A stretch of 5,173 nucleotides of DNA from contig JACQRF010000093.1 of the NCBI GenBank assembly GCA_016206635.1, forward strand, positions 1 to 5,173, read 5' to 3'. This document shows, piece by piece, positions 1 to 5,124 of the stretch. The translations under genes were made by a program, and so were the position numbers. This DNA comes from Candidatus Omnitrophota bacterium (lineage in GTDB: Bacteria; Omnitrophota; Gorgyraeia; 1-14-0-20-64-10; JACQQZ01). Numbering within the stretch: position 1 is the stretch's first letter; the number at the start of each line of letters is the position of its first letter. Below the pieces are notes generated by a model. That model was not told the origin of the DNA and searched no databases. It saw only the letters and a program-made list of their open reading frames with translations.

Positions 1-43
1 CACCCGTTCCCTCTCCCCTCAGGGGAGAGGGTGGGGTGAGGGG
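1..43. repeat. REP-like palindromic repeat, cut by the window start
   Basis: The core is an inverted repeat with perfect 11-bp arms, CCCTCTCCCCT (9-19) and AGGGGAGAGGG (21-31), around one base. It is followed by GTGGGGTGAGGGG, which can pair in part with CACCC at 1-5 and presumably with more bases to the left of the window. This pattern matches a class of repetitive extragenic palindromes common in GC-rich bacterial genomes. In RNA it would form a strong hairpin just before the epsilon start. No T-run follows, so it is not an evident intrinsic terminator. Confidence 0.65.
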
Positions 44-62
44 TTTCCCACCTTTGTTCTGA
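3..62 (+). CDS. possible 3' end of an upstream gene (partial)
   Basis: The frame beginning at base 3 is open from the window edge to a TGA at 60-62, which overlaps the epsilon ATG at 62 as TGATG. This is the same style of coupling seen at the other junctions of this operon. The visible residues end in ...RGFPPLF and mostly come from the REP-like hairpin, so they carry no family information. A different upstream end is possible: the frame starting at base 1 stops at TGA 37-39. If there is an upstream gene it could be an ATPase gene such as subunit a, but that is guesswork from the operon context. Both short frames could also be chance. Confidence 0.25.
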   Translation, partial: PVPSPLRGEGGVRGFPPLF

Positions 63-376
63 TGCTCAACGTGACGATCCGCAGCGCCCGGCGCCTGATC
101 CTCGATGGGTGGGTCTCGTCGGTGCGGTTGCCGGGGGCGGCGGGGGAGTTCGAGGTGCTGGGCTTCCACGTGCCGTTCGTCGCGACACTGAAAACCGGGC
201 GGGTGTGGGTTGACCGGCCGGTACCTGTTCCGGGAGGGCCTGGTTCGATCGAACCGGGCACTCCCGGAACAGGTACCGGCCGACAAATGCTGCTGGTCCG
301 GGGCGGGCTGGCGTGGTTGGCCTCTGAGCGGCTGATGGTGGTCGTGGAAGACATGACGCCTCGAGGGGCGAGATGA
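62..376 (+). CDS. atpC: F1Fo ATP synthase epsilon subunit, beta-sandwich domain only, with an in-frame palindromic insertion
   Basis: Epsilon sits at the foot of the central stalk, joining gamma to the c-ring. The 104-residue product matches the N-terminal beta-sandwich of the family: MLNVTI at the start, then VRLPGAAGEFEVLGFHVPF (the usual PG.EGE.GVLPGHAP region), TLKTGRVWV, QMLLVRGG (usual F.VSGG) and LMVVVED. It ends right after the sandwich, so the C-terminal helical hairpin that inhibits ATP hydrolysis in many bacteria is absent; natural short epsilons are known, for example in Chlorobium. Residues 52-74 are encoded by a 68-bp palindrome and lie between two beta-strands, VWVD and QMLLV, where E. 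coli epsilon has a turn. Without them the protein would be about 81 residues, close to the size of the domain. ATG 62 fits the family start; no good ribosome site precedes it, but an upstream TGA overlaps it. Its stop overlaps the c start (ATGA). The position before c, instead of after beta, is unusual. Confidence 0.85.
   Translation: MLNVTIRSARRLILDGWVSSVRLPGAAGEFEVLGFHVPFVATLKTGRVWVDRPVPVPGGPGSIEPGTPGTGTGRQMLLVRGGLAWLASERLMVVVEDMTPRGAR
215..282. repeat. 68-bp near-perfect palindrome inserted in frame in atpC
   Basis: Perfect 22-bp arms (215-236 and 261-282; CGGCCGGTACCTGTTCCGGG... on the left) enclose a centre that continues the symmetry (GGTTCGATCGAACC, 242-255). In the whole 68 bp only two pairs fail, 237/260 and 241/256, and the second would be a G-U pair in RNA. 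There is almost no spacer. It is read through as about 23 Pro/Gly/Thr-rich residues without a stop or frameshift. The form resembles a mobile palindromic element of the type that can insert into coding sequence; the family is not one I can name. Confidence 0.93.
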
Positions 377-582
377 ATTTTGTCCTCATCCTGGTGCTGC
401 TGGGGCTGACGCTGGGCCCGTCCATTGTCATCGCGATGATCGGCCGCGCCGGGATGCAGGCCCTCGGCCGCAACCCGTCGGCCGCCCCCAAGATCCAGAC
501 CTCGATGATCCTGGGATTCCTGTTCGCCGAGGTGATCTCGATGACGGCCCTCTTGATTTTGTTCCACGTCTATGCGAAGTAA
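373..582 (+). CDS. atpE: F1Fo ATP synthase subunit c (c-ring proteolipid)
   Basis: Subunit c forms the rotating ring of the membrane sector and carries the coupling ion. The 69 residues form a hairpin: helix 1 about residues 3-28, a polar loop with GRNP (32-35) matching the conserved R-Q/N-P loop that contacts gamma and epsilon, and helix 2 about residues 41-66 with the essential carboxylate E53 in MILGFLFAEV. The length is normal for the short c type. Helix 1 normally has GxGxGxG; here the aligned positions read G15, S17, V19, A21. Aligned by the loop arginine with the Na+-binding c of Ilyobacter, the Na+ ligands Q32, S66 and Y70 correspond to I20, V54 and T58, so H+ coupling is inferred. 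A ribosome site GAGGGG lies at 363-368. The start overlaps the epsilon stop, and a strong hairpin follows the gene. The alignment is by eye. Confidence 0.92.
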   Translation: MNFVLILVLLGLTLGPSIVIAMIGRAGMQALGRNPSAAPKIQTSMILGFLFAEVISMTALLILFHVYAK

Positions 583-596
583 GACGAAAGGCCGAT

Positions 597-648
597 GGGG
601 CCTGGCCCCTTTGGGGTTGACCCAAAGGGGCCAGGCCCCCCAGGCCCC
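597..648. repeat. GC-rich hairpin with a duplicated right arm, between atpE and atpF
   Basis: Perfect 19-bp arms GGGGCCTGGCCCCTTTGGG (597-615) and its complement (621-639) flank a 5-base loop GTTGA. The right-arm end CCAGGCCCC (631-639) is repeated directly at 640-648, so the left arm base TGGGGCCTGG (596-605) can also pair with 640-649. It lies in the short gap between c and b, has no T-run after it, and looks more like a REP-type repeat than an intrinsic terminator. It differs in sequence from the palindrome in atpC. Confidence 0.9.
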
Positions 649-651
649 AGT

Positions 652-656
652 GGAGG
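652..656 (+). promoter_or_regulatory. ribosome binding site that sets the atpF start
   Basis: GGAGG lies seven bases before GTG 664. It decides for GTG 664 over the in-frame ATG at 595, whose product would begin with about 23 residues translated from the hairpin (GPGPFG..., Gly/Pro-rich) and not with the membrane helix expected at the start of b. Confidence 0.8.
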
Positions 657-663
657 TCATTCC

Positions 664-1386
664 GTGATCGAAATCTTGATCGTCCAGGTGATCGCGTTCG
701 TGGGGCTGGTCGTGCTGCTGCGCTGGCTGTTCACCCGCCATGTCACCGCGTCGGTCCAGCGCCTCGAGCAGCTCTACCGGGAGAACCTCAAGCGGGAAGC
801 GGAGCTCAAGACCCGCCTGCAGGCCGTCGAACGGGAATGCCAGCAGAAGGTGCAGGAGGCGGAGGCCCAGGCCAAGGCGCTGATGGCCGCCGGCCGCCTC
901 GAGGCGGACAAGGCCCGGGCGGAGCTGCTGCAGGAGGCCCGGATGGAGAGCGAGCGGCTGATCCAGGAGGCGCATGAGCGGCGCGATGAGATCCGGCGCG
1001 AGCTGGAGCAGGGCGTCGATCGCAAGGCGGTGCAGCTGGCGAGCGACACCGTCCGGTTCGTGCTCACGACCCAGGTGGAGGAGGGCCTCCATGGCCAGCT
1101 CGTGGACCAGCTCTTGCAGGAGATGACCGGGCTGGAGACGCTGCGCCTGGAGTCGGCGGCCAAGGCGGAGGTGGCGACGGCGATGCCCCTGAAGCCGGAG
1201 CAGCGCAGCCGCCTGCAGGCGATCCTGGCGGAGAAGGCGGGCCGGCCGGTGGAGGTGACCGAGGCGCTCGACGACACGGTCATCGCGGGGATGACGGTGC
1301 GGGTTGATAATCTGATCTTGGACGGGTCCCTCCGCAACAAGTTGCGGGATGCGGTCGCCTACGTCCGCAAAGGGGAGACCGGGTGA
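664..1386 (+). CDS. atpF: F1Fo ATP synthase peripheral stalk subunit b with a delta-like C-terminal domain
   Basis: This is the stator stalk, which holds alpha3-beta3 still against subunit a. From GTG 664 it has 240 residues, against about 156-170 for ordinary b. Residues 2-23 are one membrane helix (IEILIVQVIAFVGLVVLL, then R20-W21). Residues about 27-125 are a charged Glu/Arg/Gln/Ala coiled coil. Residues about 165-237 match the C-terminal domain of delta/OSCP: VATAMPLKPEQRSRLQAIL, GRPVEV, then IAGMTVRVDNLILDGSLRNKL (207-227), which is the family signature I.G..v...d.viDGSvr..L. The alpha-binding N-terminal helical bundle of delta (about 105 residues) has no room in the sequence. No separate delta gene is present. 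The long b of alternate F1Fo ATPases is of similar length, while the mycobacterial b-delta fusion is much longer. It lies 81 bases after c, the only sizeable gap in the operon, and 13 bases before alpha. Confidence 0.9.
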   Translation: MIEILIVQVIAFVGLVVLLRWLFTRHVTASVQRLEQLYRENLKREAELKTRLQAVERECQQKVQEAEAQAKALMAAGRLEADKARAELLQEARMESERLIQEAHERRDEIRRELEQGVDRKAVQLASDTVRFVLTTQVEEGLHGQLVDQLLQEMTGLETLRLESAAKAEVATAMPLKPEQRSRLQAILAEKAGRPVEVTEALDDTVIAGMTVRVDNLILDGSLRNKLRDAVAYVRKGETG

Positions 1387-1399
1387 CCCCTGTAGCCCG

Positions 1400-2893
1400 A
1401 TGACTTCGGCCTCCGCCCAGGAGCAGACACAGCTCCTCAAGCAGCGCCAGTTCGACATCAAGGAGATCGGCCTCGTCCGGGAGGTCAAGGGGATGGTCGC
1501 CCGGATCGTCGGCCTCCCGTCCTGCATCAGCGGCCAGCTCGTCACCTTCAGCTCCGGCGTGCTCGGGATGATCATGGGGTACGACCTGCATGAGGCCCAT
1601 GCCTTGATCCTGGGGGACGCCGCCGAGATCCGGACGGGCGAGCAGGTCTACGGCCGCGCGGAGCCGCTGCGGATCCCGGTCGGGGCGGCCGTCGTCGGGC
1701 GGCTCCTCAACGCCATGGCGGAGCCGATTGACGGGCAGGGCCCCATCGCCTACGAAGACCACTTCCCGATTTTCCGCAAGGCCCCCGGGATCATGGAGCG
1801 GGTGCCGATCGCCAAGCCGCTGGAGACCGGCGTCAAGATTCTCGACACGATGATCCCCATTGGCAAGGGCCAGCGCGAGCTGATCCTCGGCGACCGCATG
1901 ACGGGCAAGACCACCCTTGCGCTGGACGCGATCCTCAACCAGCGCGGGAAGTCGGTCACCTGCATCTACTGCTGCATCGGGCGCAGCTACACGACCTTGA
2001 TGCGCGCGGTCCAGCTCCTGGCCGCGGGGGAGGCGCTCGGCTACACCTTCGTCGTCGCCGAGACGGCCGCCGCCCCGCCGGGCCGCCAGTTCCTCGTCCC
2101 CTACGCGGCCTGCACGCTCGGGGAATTTTTCATGGACAAGGGGCAGGATGTCTTGATCGTGTTCGATGACCTGACGCGGCACGCCTGGATCCACCGGCAG
2201 ATCTCGCTCTTGCTGGGCCGCCCGCCGGGCCGCGAGGCGTACCCCGGCGACATGTTCTACGTCCACTCGCAGCTGATGGAGCGGGCGGGGGCGCTGAGCC
2301 CCGAGAAGGGGGGCGGCTCGATGACGTTCCTGCCGATCGTCGAGACCCAGCAGGGGGACGTCACCGGCCACATCCCCTCGAACGTAATCTCGATCACCGA
2401 CGGGCAAACCTATCTCTCGACGGGGCTGTTCACGGAAGGGTTCAAGCCGGCCATTGACCTCGGGCTGTCGGTGTCGCGTATCGGCTCGAAGGTGCAGTCG
2501 TCCGCCATGCGGGACGTGTCCCGGCCGCTGCGGCTGGAGTACCTCCAGTACAAGGAGCTGGAGCGGGTGACGAAGCTGCGGGCCGGCCTGTCCGACGACA
2601 TGCTGAAAAAATTGACCGCGGGCCACGTCCTGCGGGAACTCCTGATCCAGGACCGGTCGCAGCCGGTGCCGACGGAGGCCCAGGTGATCCTGTTCGAGGC
2701 GTACCGCCGGGGCGTGTTCGCCACGCGGTCGATGGACGACGTCCGCCGGTTCAAGCGGGAGTTTTTCCCGTTCCTGCAGGCGAAGCACCCCGAGCTGGTG
2801 GAGGCGCTGAAGGTGACCCAGACGCTGACCGACCAGATCACCGCCCGGTTGACGGCCTCCTGCGCCGAGTTCTTCGGCGGGAAGACCCTCTAA
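1400..2893 (+). CDS. atpA: F1Fo ATP synthase subunit alpha
   Basis: Alpha forms the hexamer with beta, binds non-catalytic nucleotide and supplies the arginine finger. From ATG 1400 it has 497 residues (E. coli 513). The order is a beta-barrel domain (about 22-90), then the nucleotide-binding domain with P-loop GDRMTGKT (164-171; the usual Q is M167), Walker B region VLIVFDD (251-257), RPPGREAYPGD (274-284), GGGSMTFLPIVETQQGDV (304-321), PSNVISITDGQ (326-336) and LSVSR with the arginine finger at R360, then the helical C-terminal domain. The N-terminal tail before the barrel is only about 20 residues, roughly ten shorter than usual; this is the part that binds the delta N-terminal domain, which is also missing here. 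ATG 1400 was chosen because an earlier in-frame ATG at 1349 would overlap b-delta by 38 bases and adds no family sequence. No clear ribosome site is visible, so coupling to b-delta is likely. Confidence 0.97.
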   Translation: MTSASAQEQTQLLKQRQFDIKEIGLVREVKGMVARIVGLPSCISGQLVTFSSGVLGMIMGYDLHEAHALILGDAAEIRTGEQVYGRAEPLRIPVGAAVVGRLLNAMAEPIDGQGPIAYEDHFPIFRKAPGIMERVPIAKPLETGVKILDTMIPIGKGQRELILGDRMTGKTTLALDAILNQRGKSVTCIYCCIGRSYTTLMRAVQLLAAGEALGYTFVVAETAAAPPGRQFLVPYAACTLGEFFMDKGQDVLIVFDDLTRHAWIHRQISLLLGRPPGREAYPGDMFYVHSQLMERAGALSPEKGGGSMTFLPIVETQQGDVTGHIPSNVISITDGQTYLSTGLFTEGFKPAIDLGLSVSRIGSKVQSSAMRDVSRPLRLEYLQYKELERVTKLRAGLSDDMLKKLTAGHVLRELLIQDRSQPVPTEAQVILFEAYRRGVFATRSMDDVRRFKREFFPFLQAKHPELVEALKVTQTLTDQITARLTASCAEFFGGKTL

Positions 2894-3739
2894 GTGGGCG
2901 CGAGCCTGCGGTTGAAGGAAGAGGCGACGTTCACCCACGAGCTGCGGTGGGTGCTGGAGGCGATGAAGCAGGTGGCGTTCTCGGAGCACAAGCGTTTGGA
3001 ACAGCAGCCGACGACCCACGAGGCGCTGGTCGAGGACCTGCGCGGCTGTTTCCAGCTGCTGGCCTCGGCCGGGGTCGTCTCCTCGCTCGTGCGGTCGTCG
3101 TCGCCGGTGACCGCGGCCATCTGTTTCACGTCGGATGCCGGGTTCATCGGCGATCTCAATGTCCGGGTGATCCGCGAGGGGATGGCCGCGGCGGGGACGG
3201 GGCCGCTCCACGTCATCGGCGAGCAGGGCCGCCGGGTTTGCCTGGAACAGGGCTTCGCCGCCGCGTCCTACTACCCACACGTCACGAATTTTGAGACGCT
3301 CGAGGAGCTGCGGCCGCTGTGGGACTCGCTGGCCCCCCGCTACCTGGACGGGACGATCGGCCGCGTGTCCCTGGCCTATCCCAAACATCTGTCGCTGACC
3401 CGGCAGGAGGTGGTGGCCGACCCGCTGCTGCCGTACGAGGGCCCGACGCTGGACATGGCCCAGCGGCACCCGATGCGCACCTTCGTGCTGGAGACGCCGC
3501 TGGCCGTGACGGAGCGCGCCCTCACCGCGTGGTGGATCCGGGCCGCGCTGGCGCGGGCGGCGTGGCATGCGCGGTTGTCCGAGCTGGCGGCGCGCGCCAA
3601 TCATCTGGAGAGCGCCGTGGATGAGCTGGTGAAGCAGACCCAGGTGCTGAACCTCCGCTATTTCCATGTGTTGCATGAGGAGATGGACAAGGCGATCCGG
3701 GAAGTGTATGCCAGCCAGCAGATCGGGGGCGCGAACTAA
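2894..3739 (+). CDS. atpG: F1Fo ATP synthase subunit gamma (divergent)
   Basis: Gamma is the rotor shaft inside alpha3-beta3. At 281 residues its length is normal. The N-terminal helix contains EAMKQVAFSEHKRLE (22-36), matching the family's KAMkmVAaaKlrra. The core has TSDAGFIGDLN (79-89) for the family's tSDrGLCGgfN, keeping S80, D81, G83, G86 and N89. The C-terminal helix is about 220-273, ending near HEEMDKAIREVYA. Overall it is the least conserved F1 subunit here; the catch-region residues equivalent to E. coli Q269 and T273 appear to be Y and L. The start is GTG 2894, directly after the alpha TAA; the next ATG in frame would remove most of the first helix. The stop overlaps the beta start by one base (TAATG), so alpha, gamma and beta are coupled. 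Identification rests on the matched ends, the SD.G..G..N motif and the place between alpha and beta. Confidence 0.93.
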   Translation: MGASLRLKEEATFTHELRWVLEAMKQVAFSEHKRLEQQPTTHEALVEDLRGCFQLLASAGVVSSLVRSSSPVTAAICFTSDAGFIGDLNVRVIREGMAAAGTGPLHVIGEQGRRVCLEQGFAAASYYPHVTNFETLEELRPLWDSLAPRYLDGTIGRVSLAYPKHLSLTRQEVVADPLLPYEGPTLDMAQRHPMRTFVLETPLAVTERALTAWWIRAALARAAWHARLSELAARANHLESAVDELVKQTQVLNLRYFHVLHEEMDKAIREVYASQQIGGAN

Positions 3740-5124
3740 TGGTTGCGGGCCGGGTGGTCGCGCTGCGTGGGCCGGTGGTGGACATCCAGTTCGACCCGAA
3801 GGACGAGATGCCGGCGCTCCACGAGATCATCGAGACGCAATCGTATGAAGGCCAGGCGATCGTGCTCGAGGTGATGGAGCACCTCGAGCATCAGGTCGCC
3901 CGGTGCGTCAGCATCACGTCGAACTGGGACCTCCAGCGGGGGGCGCCCGCCAAGTCTACCGGCGCGGCGTCGAAGGTCCCGGTGGGCAAGGAGATCTTCG
4001 GGCGGGTGATCGATGTGCTCGGGCGGCCGATTGATGGGCGCGGGCCGATGACCTCCTCCCAGTGGATGCCGATCCGGCAGCCGAAGGCCCCGATCGAAAT
4101 CAACACGCAGCGCTCGCGGGCGTACAAGGCGGAGCTGTTGGAGACCGGGATGAAGGCGATTGACCTGCTGTTCCCGCTCGTGAAAGGGAGCCGCGCCGGG
4201 ATCCTGGGCGGCGCCGCCCTCGGCAAGAGCCTGCTGACGCTCGAGCTGATCCACAATGTGACGGAGCGGCACGGCGGCGCCTGCGTGTTCGCGGGGGTGG
4301 GGGAGCGCATCCGCGAGGGCAACGAGTTGTGCCATGAGCTGGCGCGGCGGAAGATCCTGGACCGGGTGGCGCTCGTGTTCGGCCAGATGGACGAGTCGCC
4401 CGGGGCGCGGTTCGAGGCGGTGCTGGCCGGCGTGACGATGGCCGAGGAGATCCAGGCGCAGGGGAAAGACGTGCTGTTCTTCGTGGACAGCGCGTTCCGG
4501 TTCGTGCAGGCGGGGGCGGAGCTGTCCACCCTGATGGGCCGCATCCCGTCGGAAACCGGCTACCAGCCGACGCTGTACTCCGAGGTCGGGGAATTCCAGG
4601 AGCGGATCCGCCCCCGGCGCGGCGGCTCGATCACGGCCGTGGAGGCGATCTTCATGCCGGGGGATGACCCGACCGACCCGGCGGTCGTCGCGCTGTTCAG
4701 CTACCTCGACACGATCATGGTGCTGTCCCGGGCCCGCTTCCAGCAGGGGCTCTACCCGGCCATTGACCCGTCGGTGTCGTCGTCCTCGAGCCTCGACCCT
4801 GACGTCGTGGGGCTGCGGCACTATGACGTGGCGCAGGAGGTGCTCCGCGCGTTCCGCCATTACGAGGACCTGCGCCGGATCGTCTCGGTCGTGGGGATCG
4901 AGGAGCTGTCGCTGGAGGATCGCCGGGTGTTCGAGCGGGCGCGCAAGCTCCACAATTTCATGAGCCAGCCGTTCTTCACCGCCGAGCTGTACACCGGCCG
5001 GCCCGGGGTGTACGTGTCCACCGCCTCGACGGTGGACGGGGCCCGCCGGATCTTGGAAGGGGAATTCGATCCGCGGCCCGACAGCGATTTCTACATGATC
5101 GGCTCCGTGGACGAGCTGAAGTGA
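3739..5124 (+). CDS. atpD: F1Fo ATP synthase subunit beta (catalytic)
   Basis: Beta carries the catalytic sites that make or split ATP. Its 461 residues equal the usual length. It begins GRVVALRGPVVDIQF (barrel domain), then VPVGKEIFGRVIDVLGRPIDG (80-100). The P-loop is GGAALGKS (157-164), where the family has GGAGVGKT; K163 is kept. The catalytic glutamate is E189 in GVGER, Walker B aspartate D250 in VLFFVD, and R268 lies in LMGRIPS. The catch loop is GDDPTDPA (308-315; usual ADDLTDPA). The adenine pocket has Y339 (YPAIDP), F412 (QPF) and Y418 (usual F). The DELSEED lever is EELSLED (388-394). Features such as IVLEVMEHLE, the TG...VPVGKE stretch and the YMIGSVDE end also resemble beta of alternate F1Fo ATPases. 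All catalytic residues are present, so the enzyme should be active. It stands last among the readable ATPase genes, with epsilon not after it as is usual. Confidence 0.98.
   Translation: MVAGRVVALRGPVVDIQFDPKDEMPALHEIIETQSYEGQAIVLEVMEHLEHQVARCVSITSNWDLQRGAPAKSTGAASKVPVGKEIFGRVIDVLGRPIDGRGPMTSSQWMPIRQPKAPIEINTQRSRAYKAELLETGMKAIDLLFPLVKGSRAGILGGAALGKSLLTLELIHNVTERHGGACVFAGVGERIREGNELCHELARRKILDRVALVFGQMDESPGARFEAVLAGVTMAEEIQAQGKDVLFFVDSAFRFVQAGAELSTLMGRIPSETGYQPTLYSEVGEFQERIRPRRGGSITAVEAIFMPGDDPTDPAVVALFSYLDTIMVLSRARFQQGLYPAIDPSVSSSSSLDPDVVGLRHYDVAQEVLRAFRHYEDLRRIVSVVGIEELSLEDRRVFERARKLHNFMSQPFFTAELYTGRPGVYVSTASTVDGARRILEGEFDPRPDSDFYMIGSVDELK

Noticed and set aside
597..639. Hairpin between c and b as an intrinsic terminator
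   Set aside because: There is no T-run after the stem, and the downstream genes are needed for the same complex. It is better read as a repeat or mRNA-stabilising structure.
595..663. ATG 595 as the true start of the b protein
   Set aside because: It would place about 23 hairpin-derived Gly/Pro residues before the membrane helix; GTG 664 has GGAGG at ideal spacing and gives the usual start of b.
1349..1399. ATG 1349 as the start of alpha
   Set aside because: It overlaps the conserved delta-like end of b-delta by 38 bases and the extra 17 residues show no alpha-family sequence.
19..1575. Minus-strand open frame spanning epsilon, c and b
   Set aside because: It crosses all the early palindromes and several real genes, and its product is compositionally biased with no family match.
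1280..3676. Very long open frame on the minus strand across alpha and gamma
   Set aside because: It is antisense to clearly conserved ATPase genes; long antisense frames are expected in GC-rich genes, and its Arg/His/Leu/Pro-rich product shows no recognisable domain.
4773..4792. Serine-codon run in beta (residues 346-351) as a repeat or insertion
   Set aside because: It aligns without length change to the usual DPLDSTSR segment, so it is substitution, not an inserted repeat.
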